A stretch of DNA of 64,000 bases from Peribacillus asahii (GCF_004006295.1 NZ_CP026095.1:2838001-2902000), one strand, 5' to 3'. Shown: positions 1-8,592, counted from the first letter of the stretch. The notes: generated from the sequence alone by a model not told the origin. Made by a program: numbers and translations.

Positions 1-3
1 CAT
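1..3 (-). CDS. Start codon of a leftward gene cut by the window edge
   Basis: An ATG on the minus strand occupies the first three bases. It is preceded by AAGGGGGA at a normal distance, so a further leftward gene probably begins exactly at the edge. Nothing of its product is visible. Confidence 0.4.
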
Positions 4-17
4 CAGATAATTCCCCC

Positions 18-170
18 TTAAGGATATCCTCTAAATATTGTTAAAATCCTCCTCAACATCCCATCATTTTTATGTATATTCACATTTTTTATAATGTCAT
101 TCACACTCTTTTGTTCTTTGTATTTATTCAATTGTGCTTCTGCTTTCTTTACTATTTCTTCTTTGCTCAT
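18..170 (-). CDS. Small charged protein, 50 aa
   Basis: A 50-codon ORF (MSKEEIVKKAEAQLNKYKEQ...) lies between the 174-residue gene and the next gene to the left. It is lysine/glutamate-rich and predicted helical, ending in an arginine-rich tail. The ribosome binding site (GGTGA) is weak. Function unknown; it is supported by fit in the gene chain and amino-acid composition. Confidence 0.5.
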   Translation of the reverse strand: MSKEEIVKKAEAQLNKYKEQKSVNDIIKNVNIHKNDGMLRRILTIFRGYP

Positions 171-199
171 ACAGTTCACCACTCATTAAAATCTTACTT

Positions 200-724
200 T
201 TATATTAATTTTAGATCGACCATTTTATCTTCAATGTATTCTATAGATTGATTAAAAGATTCTAACTCATGAGACTTTCGTCTTTTTAAAGTATAATCCT
301 GTTCAGTTTCTATTTCTTCTTTAAGTTTATTAATTTGAATTCTCATTGCTTTTATTACAACTTCGAATGCTTCTTTTTGAGCCACCCGTTCTTTAATCTT
401 TAACTTTTCTTTTTCACGTTTTTCCTTTTCTATTTGTTCTTTTTTCTGTTTTTCATCTACTTGTTTTTTAAGTTTTTCAAAATACTCATCATTAAGAAAT
501 TGCTCAAACGAAAAATATTTATAATGAATTTCATCCCATTTATCTTCACAATAGAATCCTATTTGATTTTCCAAAACTTCATGAATTCCATGTGAGTAAA
601 GGTTATGACCATATTCTTCTGGAGACAATTCACTATTTAAACGAATTAACTCATATCCTCTATCCTCAATAATATTGAAAATTCTATTTAGCGTTTTTAA
701 ATCTTCTACTGATATATTTTTCAT
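200..724 (-). CDS. Coiled-coil hypothetical protein, 174 aa
   Basis: The start is the ATG of MKNISVEDLK, because AAAGGAG sits eight bases before it; an earlier in-frame start lies on the ribosome binding site. The N-terminal 90 residues look globular. Residues about 90-165 are a long Lys/Glu-rich heptad-like helix, so a coiled coil is likely. No known family recognised. It is first in a leftward chain of early-type genes. Confidence 0.7.
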   Translation of the reverse strand: MKNISVEDLKTLNRIFNIIEDRGYELIRLNSELSPEEYGHNLYSHGIHEVLENQIGFYCEDKWDEIHYKYFSFEQFLNDEYFEKLKKQVDEKQKKEQIEKEKREKEKLKIKERVAQKEAFEVVIKAMRIQINKLKEEIETEQDYTLKRRKSHELESFNQSIEYIEDKMVDLKLI

Positions 725-764
725 ACTGCACACTCCTTTTAATTTCTAAGTTAAAATTCGTATT

Positions 765-1061
765 TTATACTGCAATCTTCTCCCAACCGAATGAATCACA
801 ATAGAAGTAATTGTCGTTTATTTGTACGACATCTGAAACACTCATTGATCTACCAGTGAAATTATCTGGATGACTTATATTAAACATTACAAATAAATCC
901 TCTAACAGTGTATCTATGTTGCTATAATTACCTTCAATTTCTCCTTGATAAACTGAATCATAGTTATCTAGATTTATTTCATTTTCAAGCATATCCTTAC
1001 TCATATAGCCGAATTCTCTAGTTAGTTCACGTTTAACTTGGAAAATTTCATATTTGCACAT
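765..1061 (-). CDS. Hypothetical protein, 98 aa
   Basis: Clear AAAGGAGG seven bases before ATG. The protein is acidic with no motif I recognise. It is preceded by the nucleotidyltransferase-like gene with a 27-base gap, so the two are probably cotranscribed. Confidence 0.7.
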   Translation of the reverse strand: MCKYEIFQVKRELTREFGYMSKDMLENEINLDNYDSVYQGEIEGNYSNIDTLLEDLFVMFNISHPDNFTGRSMSVSDVVQINDNYFYCDSFGWEKIAV

Positions 1062-1088
1062 GTTTACTCCTCCTTTAAAATCAGCTTT

Positions 1089-2390
1089 TTAATCGAAAAA
1101 CTTAGTAAGATCATCAATTTCGTGTTCTGGTTTATTCCACTCTTCCCATTCAGATATCGGCACTTCTCTTGTGATAAAAGCTTTATTTGTCGTAATAACA
1201 CCATCTTCACCATATTCGAATCCATCTAGATCAATTGTTGCTTCAATTAATACTGCATTGTTTCTGTCTTTATATGTCGATTGAGCAATGGTATCCTTAT
1301 AATTGAAATACAGTTTTCCATCGGCATAGTCTTCTCTTGAAGCTTTAACTTCTTCTCCAATTTTATATATAAATTTATTTTTATAAAAACTTCTATAAAC
1401 ATCGTCTTCCTTCTTAACAAACTTATAAATTTTCAAACCATTGAAGTAATCACTTCCATCAACCTGTTCACCGTATGTGATAACTTTCGTTTTTCTAAGT
1501 AATCCTGTTGATCCAATGCGATAGTTTTCATCATTCTTTTTGATGTATTGGAAAGGTGTTTTAATAATATTGTCAATGATATCGTCAATGCCTCCAAACT
1601 CTACAGGTGCAGGTTTAACGAAATAATCTTCACTTAATGAAATATTAGCAATTTTATCTATCGCATATTGTAAATCAAATTCTTCATCTTCGATATCTTC
1701 AAATAATTTGTCGTAATTAATTCCGTACATTCCACCAAGTTGATCTTTTAATTCTTCATATGTATTGATATTTAAATTCATGCATGTAAGTATAATTCTA
1801 ATAAATTCAGGCTTAGAAATTACATATCCCTTCTTCTCATACTTTTGAACACGTAGTAATGATACAATTGGAAAAGCTGTTTCACTATTAAACTTTAAAA
1901 TACGTTGCGAGTTATGTTTAAGGAAATCTGGATGTAAGATAAATTCTTCTGTAGTAAAATCATATGCTCCCATGCAAACTGTATAATCGAATGTGTCAAA
2001 GATATCTTCTGCTGCATTGAAATATTTAAAATGGATTAGTTGCACATTAACTTCTTTGTCTTTCTTTTTATACATGAATTGTGTAGCTTTATTAGTATTT
2101 GAAACAATCCAACAACTACTACTCCATACATCTGACAGGAAGTTAATAAGTGAATCTTCATCTCTAAAATAAACGTCAATGTCATTTATATCTTTATTAT
2201 TGAAAAGACTCGTAACTGTTCCACCTGCAATTATTGCATTATGATGCTTAAATGTATCTATTAGATCTTCACCGAGATAATCATACAATTTATTCTTTTC
2301 GAATTTTGTGTTAATGTAATTTCTTTTAAACTGTTCAATACCTTTAGCCACTTCATCTGCTATAAGATTATTAATTGTTTCTACTGTCAT
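1089..2390 (-). CDS. Nucleotidyltransferase-like protein, 433 aa
   Basis: Around residues 52-76 the protein reads AIIAGGTVTSL, then NDIDVYF. This is the pattern of polymerase-beta-type nucleotidyltransferases: a Gly-Gly turn followed 10-15 residues later by Asp-x-Asp, whose aspartates bind the metal. The remaining ~350 residues match nothing I know and may hold the substrate-binding part. AAGGAGG precedes the ATG. Whether it modifies nucleic acid, protein or a small molecule cannot be read from sequence. The nucleotidyltransferase fold is a good inference; activity is not shown. Confidence 0.65.
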   Translation of the reverse strand: MTVETINNLIADEVAKGIEQFKRNYINTKFEKNKLYDYLGEDLIDTFKHHNAIIAGGTVTSLFNNKDINDIDVYFRDEDSLINFLSDVWSSSCWIVSNTNKATQFMYKKKDKEVNVQLIHFKYFNAAEDIFDTFDYTVCMGAYDFTTEEFILHPDFLKHNSQRILKFNSETAFPIVSLLRVQKYEKKGYVISKPEFIRIILTCMNLNINTYEELKDQLGGMYGINYDKLFEDIEDEEFDLQYAIDKIANISLSEDYFVKPAPVEFGGIDDIIDNIIKTPFQYIKKNDENYRIGSTGLLRKTKVITYGEQVDGSDYFNGLKIYKFVKKEDDVYRSFYKNKFIYKIGEEVKASREDYADGKLYFNYKDTIAQSTYKDRNNAVLIEATIDLDGFEYGEDGVITTNKAFITREVPISEWEEWNKPEHEIDDLTKFFD

Positions 2391-2442
2391 GATATTTACT
2401 CCTCCTTTTTATACCTCTCGAATACTCCCGTTTACTCGCTTA

Positions 2443-2464
2443 TGCTCCGTTTTTCAACGCTATT
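2443..2464 (-). repeat. Leader element resembling the one at 28.46 kb
   Basis: The leader of the nucleotidyltransferase gene contains, on the minus strand, GCGTTGAAAAACGGAGCAT. A near-identical copy with ATG in place of TTG lies at about 28446-28464, also shortly upstream of a gene start. Role unknown; perhaps a leader peptide or regulatory site. Confidence 0.4.
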
Positions 2465-2489
2465 TATAGGTTAAAATGTATATTTTAAC

Positions 2490-2960
2490 TTAATAAGTAT
2501 CTTCAGCTCCACCATTAACTTCAATGGTGATAGTGGCTGTTCCGTTCAAACCACTCATCAAAGGAATACCAGTTCCCGTTTTAACTGTTACACCTGTACC
2601 ACGCTCATGATTATATGTAAATTTATAAGTTTTTTCATTGAAAATATATCCCTTAATAACATTCGTAAGACCTTCTAGAATTATTTCTTTATCTTGTCTA
2701 TTCAAATCTCTAAAGCTAGAGGGATCTTGTTTTTCGTATCCATCAACTAATACTTTAAAATATGTTTTTCTATGTACATCTGATTCTTTTATGTAAGATA
2801 CAACGTAATTAATCGCCTCTTGTAGTTCATCTTCAAATGTTACTGTATTTTTAAAATAACTAATCAACCATTCAATTTTATATAGATACTCTTCTCCTTT
2901 TTCTGATTTGATTAATTCAATAGAATTTGCTAATTTGTAAGGTATTTTAATTTTGCTCAT
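2490..2960 (-). CDS. Hypothetical protein, 156 aa
   Basis: The start is MSKIKIPYK, because GGAGGTTTTAAA directly precedes that ATG; the 22 extra codons upstream would span the operator-like repeat. The C-terminal 40 residues are Gly/Thr-rich and beta-like. No family recognised. Confidence 0.7.
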   Translation of the reverse strand: MSKIKIPYKLANSIELIKSEKGEEYLYKIEWLISYFKNTVTFEDELQEAINYVVSYIKESDVHRKTYFKVLVDGYEKQDPSSFRDLNRQDKEIILEGLTNVIKGYIFNEKTYKFTYNHERGTGVTVKTGTGIPLMSGLNGTATITIEVNGGAEDTY

Positions 2961-2975
2961 TTTAAAACCTCCATT

Positions 2976-2992
2976 TGTAATTTTATTTATTA
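2976..2992 (-). repeat. Operator-like repeat before the 156-aa gene
   Basis: On the minus strand AAATAAAATTAC lies just upstream of the GGAGG of the next gene. It is one member of the window-wide repeat family, in the position next to the ribosome binding site. Confidence 0.6.
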
Positions 2993-3216
2993 TAATTCTC
3001 AGCAACTTCTCTAATTCTACATTCAATCAAGTAAATATCCTCTTTAGGCACTGAGATACCTTTCTCCCACTTACTTAAGCTTGTTCTTGATATAATCTTT
3101 AGCTCATCTGCAAATTTAGTCAAACTTAATCCAGTTGACTTTCTAAGTGATCTGAATAGCTTACCATACTCAGCCATTTCCTCATGTGTTATCTGCATCA
3201 CGTAATTCCTTTTCAT
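2983..3216 (-). CDS. XRE-family helix-turn-helix regulator, 77 aa
   Basis: Residues about 15-65 (LFRSLRKSTGLSLTKFADEL... SLSKWEKGISVP) form a standard XRE/Cro-CI helix-turn-helix. The start MKRNYVM is chosen because AAGGGG lies just upstream; longer forms have no site. A small cytoplasmic DNA-binding protein, probably controlling a nearby promoter. Its 3' end overlaps the operator-like repeat. Confidence 0.8.
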   Translation of the reverse strand: MKRNYVMQITHEEMAEYGKLFRSLRKSTGLSLTKFADELKIISRTSLSKWEKGISVPKEDIYLIECRIREVAENYNK

Positions 3217-3232
3217 ATTACTACCCCTTATG

Positions 3233-3526
3233 TTAAATTCCATCTCTATAATAGCTATTGTAATCTTCAGATACTTCATTTAAGTTAATTGGCTTATGTG
3301 AACCATAACCAACACCAATCTCATATTCATCTTCTGCTATTTTAAACCCGAACATTTCAGCCATTTTCTCAGCTACTCCATCATGGTACTCATATTCCCC
3401 ATTCATACTTTCAAGTGCTTTATTGTACATTTCTACAAATTGTTTATTCGTGAATTTTGTTTCATGGTAAATAGTTGTATATGAGTAGTCAGAATACTCA
3501 CCGTTTGAAATTGTGTAAAAATACAT
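3233..3526 (-). CDS. Hypothetical protein of a repeated phage family, 97 aa
   Basis: The start is MYFYTISNG: AAAGGAG is correctly spaced for this ATG and too close for the earlier one. The protein resembles the 82-residue product at 22022-22270 (aromatic start, then a T/S-Y..H.Q/TKF...F..M..KA pattern), so the two are likely distant paralogues. Function unknown. Confidence 0.7.
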   Translation of the reverse strand: MYFYTISNGEYSDYSYTTIYHETKFTNKQFVEMYNKALESMNGEYEYHDGVAEKMAEMFGFKIAEDEYEIGVGYGSHKPINLNEVSEDYNSYYRDGI

Positions 3527-3567
3527 ATTCAACATCTCCTTTTAAGTTAAAACTTAACTTTTATTCG

Positions 3568-3831
3568 TTAGATAGTAACCCCTAGAATAATAGGTTTACT
3601 TATATCCACATCAAATAATTCATCATCTGCTTCATTTACATTCCCTTCACTTAATTCATTCTGCATATGTTCAGCATCTTCCCATTTTTGATAATAAATT
3701 TTACTTACTCTAGGTCTATAACCTGATTCATATTTAGATAGTGTAGTCCAGTCATTATGCTCATAAATTTCTAAATCCCCATATTCATTTTTAATCCGTT
3801 GAAGTTTTTCAATCATTTCACTAATTTTCAT
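3568..3831 (-). CDS. MKxSEL-family hypothetical protein, 87 aa
   Basis: AGGAGG precedes ATG. The N-terminus MKISEMIEKLQRIKNEYGDLEI resembles the starts of the proteins at 20710-20931 and 18793-19194: a short helix, then a Gly-Asp turn and a beta strand. Such small phage proteins are common; function unknown. Confidence 0.7.
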   Translation of the reverse strand: MKISEMIEKLQRIKNEYGDLEIYEHNDWTTLSKYESGYRPRVSKIYYQKWEDAEHMQNELSEGNVNEADDELFDVDISKPIILGVTI

Positions 3832-3883
3832 TCCACTAACCTCCTTATAAAATGCATCTTTTAACGTACCTTTGAACTGCGAA

Positions 3884-4069
3884 TTAACTGTAATAATCTC
3901 GCTCCGTAAACTCCTTTACTTCTTTATCAATTTGTTCTTCTGCCTCTTGTCTATTGAATCCTTGATTCATAAAGTGGAGTACACGCTCCCTCTCAAGTCT
4001 ATTGAGAAGTTCTTTTTGTTGACGCTTCTCTTCTCCCGTTGGAAAAAAGACTTTTCTGAAATCAACCAT
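3884..4069 (-). CDS. Small charged protein, 61 aa
   Basis: TAGGTGATTA precedes ATG. The sequence is highly charged and helical (KRQQKELLNRLERERVLHFM). No family recognised. Confidence 0.6.
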   Translation of the reverse strand: MVDFRKVFFPTGEEKRQQKELLNRLERERVLHFMNQGFNRQEAEEQIDKEVKEFTERDYYS

Positions 4070-4105
4070 TTAATCACCTACTTTGTAGTATAAGTCTATA
4101 CTAAC

Positions 4106-4282
4106 TTAAAACTCTCCTTCTTCATCTTCGATCATGTTAATAACCATCCACCGTGCAGCTTGAATTCTTTCTTCAACGATGTCTAGCGTCCCAATAGTCA
4201 TTCGTTTATTATCTTGTTCTAAATGTTCCAATGCTTTATAACACTCTTTAATTGCTTTATTGATTTTTTCTTCAGGTGTCAC
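4106..4282 (-). CDS. Small hypothetical protein, 58 aa (GTG start)
   Basis: The likely start is the GTG of (V)TPEEKINKAIKE, with GTGAGGTAAG upstream. An ATG 22 codons earlier gives a hydrophobic tail unlike the rest and has no ribosome binding site. Predicted helical, acidic C-terminus. Confidence 0.6.
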   Translation of the reverse strand: MTPEEKINKAIKECYKALEHLEQDNKRMTIGTLDIVEERIQAARWMVINMIEDEEGEF

Positions 4283-4353
4283 TTTTCTTACCTCACTTAC
4301 TATTATTCTATATATTTCAAGTATAAATTTACCAAACTTAAAAGTCAATCATT

Positions 4354-4374
4354 TTATATAATTTTATTTAGTTA
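4354..4374 (-). repeat. Operator-like repeat between 147-aa and 58-aa genes
   Basis: The minus strand reads ACTAAATAAAATTATATAAA, a strong match to the window-wide repeat. It overlaps the stop of the upstream gene and precedes the 58-residue gene by about 70 bases. Confidence 0.6.
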
Positions 4375-4815
4375 TTGCATAAAGCTAAACGACTTAATGG
4401 TAATCCTACCATCCTTATAATATAGCAGCGTATCATCATTACGTTTGAGTACATTTCTTTCAACCAATGAATAAGGCATTACAATCAATCTATTCTTATC
4501 AATCTTACATTTGCCATTATGTACGAAATCTAAATATACTTCCTTCTTATCAACATTAAACTTAATATTAAAGCGATCTCCATATGTAACCCCATGTTCT
4601 TTAGCAAGCTTTGACGGTAAAGTTAGTCTAAGACTAAATACACTATTTTCTGAAAGTTTAACTTTATATAGTTTCTGCTGATCTAAGAGCAACTGATAAA
4701 TATGATTCAATGATGCATCATCGAAACTGTTTATTATACTAGAAGACCATGTTAATGAATTTTTTAAAATATATAGCAAACGTTCTTTTCTCATTTCAGA
4801 TTCTACAATTGTCAT
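4372..4815 (-). CDS. AbrB/SpoVT-like protein, 147 aa
   Basis: Residues about 60-90 (SLRLTLPSKLAKEHGVTYGDRFNIKF) match the swapped-hairpin AbrB/MazE DNA-binding pattern (h.LP..la.e.Gv..GD...i). The flanking regions are unrecognised. Its ATG overlaps the stop of the homing endonuclease (ATGA), so it is translationally coupled. DNA binding is inferred from the motif only. Confidence 0.6.
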   Translation of the reverse strand: MTIVESEMRKERLLYILKNSLTWSSSIINSFDDASLNHIYQLLLDQQKLYKVKLSENSVFSLRLTLPSKLAKEHGVTYGDRFNIKFNVDKKEVYLDFVHNGKCKIDKNRLIVMPYSLVERNVLKRNDDTLLYYKDGRITIKSFSFMQ

Positions 4816-6575
4816 ATTTTTACTCCTTTATTCGTAGATTTATAAATATTATCATAATCTTCTTTATACATCCATTTGTAACCACCTGCGGTTTTTTGTC
4901 TACCTTTACACACTCTTCGTATTCCATGTGATATAGAAGTCGCTTCTTTTACACTGCTCCATTCTTTTATAAACTCTCCGTTCAAAGATAGTTGAATTAC
5001 TTTTCTTTCTCTGCTAACTTGTACTTCGGGTAAAGAAAGAAGATAATCCTTATTCTTTTCATAATCCTCTTTATACATCCACAAGAAGCCACCAGATGAC
5101 TTAAATATCCCTTTACAAACTGCTGGTATATTCTTGGCGTTCGTTGCTATTCTAGCAGCTTCCATACTTTCAAATTCATTTATAAATTCTCTTTTTGGTG
5201 ACAATTGAACCACTTTCTTAGATTTCTTTTTACCGTTTATTTTACCGTTAATCGACCTAGCTTTACTGCTTACTTTTTTAGGATCATAATCACACCAACC
5301 TAATTCAGCACCTTGTTTTAAATACCTTAAAGCAGTACCTTTACCTATTGATAGTTTATTTTTTATTTCCGATGTGCTTTTAACCCCTTCATTCCATAAG
5401 TCACAAGCCGCTTTCACCATTGAATTACAAGCATACTCATGACATTTCAACCAATCAATTTCATTTAAATTTAACAAAACTGATAAATCGCTTGACATTA
5501 TATTGCTTTTTATGTATTCGATACTAGATTCTCTGCAATCAATGATAATATAATGTTGAATTCCGTTATTGATAGCTAACTCTTTTTTGATTAAATCATT
5601 TTTCCTTTCTTCTTCAAGAGTTTTACCTCCATTGTGATACTCAAAACCACCATCATAATGTTGTTTACCATGAGTTTCAACGATGCAATTCAATGAAGGT
5701 ATATAAAAATCGTATCTTTTCTTACTATTATTAACTTTCGACCATTCAAATGTTTTTTCTTTTTTATGTTCAATATTAATTTGATCTAACATACTAGCCA
5801 TAAATTTCTCAGGATAACTCACAGCATCTGAACATTTCGGACAAACAAATCCATATTTTCTAATGTGGTTGATTATTTTTTCAGATTCATAGCCACATTT
5901 ATCACACTTTAATATTTCTAATGATTTACTGTGTGTAGAAAGTACTTCATAACCACGTTCTTTGTTTTTAAGCAACTTCGCTATCTCAGGGTGAGTAGTC
6001 CATAAACAGTTGGTATGATTAACCTTTCTTCCTATACAATAAGGGCAATTTCCACCAGATGATCTATAAGCTGGTTGCATAACGAACTCACTTTTACATT
6101 TGTTGCATATCCATAGGTATTCATCAGTAGTACAGTAATTTATATTTTCTGGTTTTTTATCATTTTTATCACTGAACTCCTCTAATAGATATTCTTTGTT
6201 ATTTGTTTTAGCAAAATAATCAAGAGACTTTTCATACGGTACATTTTCTTTTCTGTTGATCCCATTTTTCAACATTGCACATTTTCTACATCTGTCTATT
6301 CCGTCCCCTTTATTTCTATTAGCCATAAGGGACGCATATGCAATTTCCCCAATGTGTTTTCCACACTCATCACATATTTTAGTTACCAATGTGCTACTTC
6401 TTCTAGGTAAGTCAGTTACTTTGACTAAAATTTTAGTTCCTTTCTTTACATTCAATCTACCTTTTCTATCTTTTTGCCTAGGGATCGTATAACCTATTTC
6501 TTCGTAGTGTTTAATATTCATTCCAGAAGCTTCTACTAATATTTCTTTTTCCAATATAGCCATTAACTTACTCAT
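4812..6575 (-). CDS. Homing endonuclease, Vsr/EDxHD-like nuclease with zinc ribbons and NUMOD repeats, 587 aa
   Basis: Residues about 65-250 hold several CxxC pairs (CDEC, CRKC, CNKC, CPYC, CDKC, CPKC) typical of phage zinc-ribbon arrays. Residues about 255-350 (PEKFMASML, then YDFYIPSLNCIVETHGKQHYD, then QHYIIIDC) fit a PD-(D/E)xK Vsr-like nuclease as in EDxHD homing enzymes. The C-terminus carries two repeats (VVQLSPKREFINEF...GGFLWMYKEDY and VIQLSLNGEFIKEW...GGYKWMYKEDY) of the NUMOD1/intron-encoded DNA-binding type. It has its own upstream operator-like repeat at 6618-6634. It is probably a free-standing homing endonuclease that cuts related phage genomes lacking it. Confidence 0.75.
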   Translation of the reverse strand: MSKLMAILEKEILVEASGMNIKHYEEIGYTIPRQKDRKGRLNVKKGTKILVKVTDLPRRSSTLVTKICDECGKHIGEIAYASLMANRNKGDGIDRCRKCAMLKNGINRKENVPYEKSLDYFAKTNNKEYLLEEFSDKNDKKPENINYCTTDEYLWICNKCKSEFVMQPAYRSSGGNCPYCIGRKVNHTNCLWTTHPEIAKLLKNKERGYEVLSTHSKSLEILKCDKCGYESEKIINHIRKYGFVCPKCSDAVSYPEKFMASMLDQINIEHKKEKTFEWSKVNNSKKRYDFYIPSLNCIVETHGKQHYDGGFEYHNGGKTLEEERKNDLIKKELAINNGIQHYIIIDCRESSIEYIKSNIMSSDLSVLLNLNEIDWLKCHEYACNSMVKAACDLWNEGVKSTSEIKNKLSIGKGTALRYLKQGAELGWCDYDPKKVSSKARSINGKINGKKKSKKVVQLSPKREFINEFESMEAARIATNAKNIPAVCKGIFKSSGGFLWMYKEDYEKNKDYLLSLPEVQVSRERKVIQLSLNGEFIKEWSSVKEATSISHGIRRVCKGRQKTAGGYKWMYKEDYDNIYKSTNKGVKI

Positions 6576-6617
6576 CTCCTCCTTCTAACAAAATATAAAC
6601 TTTATCCCACTACCAAT

Positions 6618-6634
6618 ATATCACATAATTTTAT
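6618..6634 (-). repeat. Operator-like repeat upstream of the homing endonuclease
   Basis: The minus strand reads ACATAAATAAAATTATGTGA about 45 bases before the gene start. It is a near-consensus copy of the window-wide repeat. No clear sigma-A boxes were found next to it. Confidence 0.6.
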
Positions 6635-6639
6635 TTATG

Positions 6640-6842
6640 TAAACCATTAAAATTAGTCACCTCAGTATACTTCTTATTCAGAAAATTCTAAGATGACTAA
6701 TTCTAGTTTGATTCAAAGTTAAATCAAGTTTAACATATTACCATTGATAACGAATTTAAAATGTGATATTATTGTGTCATAAAATAATTTAATGTGATTT
6801 CTATCACTACATGGGTTGCCGCCCAAATAGTAATTTTGGATG
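6640..6842. other. Non-coding gap with inverted repeats
   Basis: No gene is supported. It contains ATTAGTCA and its complement TGACTAAT about 40 bases apart, and on the minus strand just after the 90-residue gene a small hairpin (GTGAT/ATCAC) followed by AT-rich sequence that may end transcription. Confidence 0.35.
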
Positions 6843-7115
6843 CTAAGTTTTACTTAGTGTCTTTTTTTTATCTGCTAGTAAATCTTCGTCTATAATTTGT
6901 ATATTTTCTTCTTCATCTTCAATAGATATCCATCGAAAACTATGATCGAGCACTCTACCTTTACACTCTCCATCAACTACTTTTAAATCGACATTTTGAA
7001 ACTGTAAAGCAAATTCGTTAAACTTATTTATAAACTCTAATGCGTCCTTCTTATTCCCCTTCAAGTATGTATCAAAGTTAATTGTAACCTCTCCAGTTAA
7101 TCTATACGTTTCCAT
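6843..7115 (-). CDS. Hypothetical protein, 90 aa
   Basis: AAGGGAG precedes ATG. The fold looks like alternating beta strands and helix with an acidic, Lys-rich tail. It is a single gene between two likely terminators. No family recognised. Confidence 0.65.
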   Translation of the reverse strand: METYRLTGEVTINFDTYLKGNKKDALEFINKFNEFALQFQNVDLKVVDGECKGRVLDHSFRWISIEDEEENIQIIDEDLLADKKKTLSKT

Positions 7116-7219
7116 TGTATCATTCTCCCTTGTTAAATATTATAATTTATACACTTCTTTTTTACTAATGTTTTTATGAAAATAAGCCTTGATTTTTTAC
7201 ATTGTATCGAACCTTCTCT

Positions 7220-7241
7220 CAAAACAAGAACATCAGTTCTT
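7220..7241 (-). terminator. Rho-independent terminator after the membrane-protein gene
   Basis: On the minus strand AAGAAC-tgat-GTTCTT is followed by GTTTTG. It lies about 65 bases beyond the stop of the 158-residue gene. Confidence 0.5.
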
Positions 7242-7305
7242 ATTTATTATACCCTTATTTTCCTATATTGGCTATCATTATATTATTTTTTTTAAATAAA
7301 TAAAA

Positions 7306-7782
7306 TTACTTGAAAATATAGTTAAATGGGTTCATATCCATTTTCAAAGCTGATAAAAGAAGTAGTACTCCTGATAAAATAAGTATTGCCATCAGAATAA
7401 TAATTACATTTCTAATTATCCGAATTCTTTTTGTATCATGCTTGAATATATATTTACCTTTTCCTCTATCAAAAAAGGAAAGAAGTATTATATCATATAC
7501 TTGCATAAGATTCTCAGGTCTTACGACTAATAACCTTTTACCGTTATTTCTATCCACTCTCATAACTTCACCTTCTTCTATATCATAGTCTATTTTTATT
7601 TTTTTCTTATAAAGGTAATAGATTAGATACGTACCTGCTATGAAACCTAGGGAGGAAAAGGAGAAAGCAATAATAAGGTGATCACTGAAGTGCTCCCAAA
7701 ATGGCTCATTATCCATCATGAGTTCTTGATTTCTCAAAATCTCTTCTTGATTCTCAATCATTCGTTGACGCTGCTCATTCAT
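7306..7782 (-). CDS. Membrane protein with two transmembrane segments, 158 aa
   Basis: A hydrophilic N-terminus of ~35 residues is followed by a membrane helix at about 38-58, a charged loop of ~65 residues and a second helix at about 126-148. It lies 19 bases after the XRE regulator and shares its promoter. An XRE regulator with a membrane protein is a common pairing in mobile elements, but no function is known here. Confidence 0.7.
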   Translation of the reverse strand: MNEQRQRMIENQEEILRNQELMMDNEPFWEHFSDHLIIAFSFSSLGFIAGTYLIYYLYKKKIKIDYDIEEGEVMRVDRNNGKRLLVVRPENLMQVYDIILLSFFDRGKGKYIFKHDTKRIRIIRNVIIILMAILILSGVLLLLSALKMDMNPFNYIFK

Positions 7783-7800
7783 TGTATAATACTTCCTTTC

Positions 7801-8172
7801 TTAATTATCTTCTTCTGATATCTTTTTATACCAATATACTAATTTGTTATAAAATTGCTCTTTCTTTTCGTAGCTCAATGATTGATCGTTGTTTAACTCC
7901 GATAAGGCTTTTGCTAAACTAGGGTGAGCGTAAATTTCTTTTCTTGCTGATAGAGGTAATTTATTAAACGCAACAAATAAATCATCTTCATTTAAATTAA
8001 AAATTTCAGCAAGCTGAATAATTTTATCATCAGATGGATTTGATTTAGTACCTTTTTCAATTTCACTTATATAATTAGTTGATACCCCAACTTTACTTGC
8101 TATGTCGCTAAGTGTCATTCTTTTCTCTAGTCTTTTCAATCTAAGAAAATCACCCACATTCACCTTCATCAT
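7801..8172 (-). CDS. XRE-family transcriptional regulator, 124 aa
   Basis: The start is MMKVNVGDFLRL, preceded by AAAGGTGGTG; earlier in-frame codons overlap the promoter. Residues about 8-60 form a CI-like helix-turn-helix (LRLKRLEKRMTLSDIASKVGVSTNYISEIEKG), followed by a helical C-terminal part. It is divergent from the HTH gene at 8368 with only ~200 bases between, the layout of a bistable or autoregulated switch next to the lysogeny operon. Confidence 0.8.
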   Translation of the reverse strand: MMKVNVGDFLRLKRLEKRMTLSDIASKVGVSTNYISEIEKGTKSNPSDDKIIQLAEIFNLNEDDLFVAFNKLPLSARKEIYAHPSLAKALSELNNDQSLSYEKKEQFYNKLVYWYKKISEEDN

Positions 8173-8196
8173 ATGTGTTTCACCACCTTTTTTCCT

Positions 8197-8224
8197 AGTG
8201 TACCACACATGTTTTAACTTTCAA
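8197..8224 (-). promoter_or_regulatory. Sigma-A promoter for the XRE/membrane-protein operon
   Basis: On the minus strand TTGAAA, a 16-base spacer and TACACT lie just upstream of the ribosome binding site of the XRE regulator. Confidence 0.6.
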
Positions 8225-8311
8225 CCAATGGATTATTTTTTCATCTAACAGATTAACACATATTAAACAAAAGCAACCTATATCCTTTTACCTATATTAA
8301 TACTTTCTTAT

Positions 8312-8339
8312 TTGAACAATATTTGTTAAACTATATAAG
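8312..8339 (+). promoter_or_regulatory. Sigma-A promoter for the rightward HTH gene
   Basis: TTGAAC, 16 bases, TATAAG, about 29 bases before the ATG. It is divergent from the promoter at 8197-8224. Confidence 0.6.
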
Positions 8340-8367
8340 CTGTTCTTTTTAATTAAGGAGGTTTCCG

Positions 8368-8592
8368 ATGATTGAAATTCAACTCGGAAAATGCCTACTA
8401 TTTGATTTATTAAAGAAGCGTGGCTGGACGCAAATTGCTCTTAGTGATAAAACAGGTATCAAAAAGTCTCAAATATCTGCTTATATCCACAATAAACAAT
8501 TCATGTCATTAAAGACTGCAATTCTCATCGCTTCTGTTTTAGACTGTCATGTTGATGACCTTTATGAATATCAGATTGTCGAAGATCAATAG
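8368..8592 (+). CDS. Cro/CI-like helix-turn-helix protein, 74 aa
   Basis: AAGGAGG precedes the ATG. The whole protein is one XRE domain (LLKKRGWTQIALSDKTGIKKSQISAYIHNKQ...MSLKTAILIASVLDCHVDDLYEY). It is the only rightward gene in the first 53 kb and faces the mrpR operon convergently. Given its place it probably takes part in lysis-lysogeny control. Small HTH genes also occur near yopR in SPbeta, but I do not assign a name. Confidence 0.8.
   Translation: MIEIQLGKCLLFDLLKKRGWTQIALSDKTGIKKSQISAYIHNKQFMSLKTAILIASVLDCHVDDLYEYQIVEDQ

Noticed and set aside
7287..7304. Rightward copy of the repeat (AAATAAATAAAATTAC) after the 158-aa gene
   Set aside because: No rightward gene follows for 1 kb and it lies in simple AT-rich sequence; kept out of the repeat list as likely chance.
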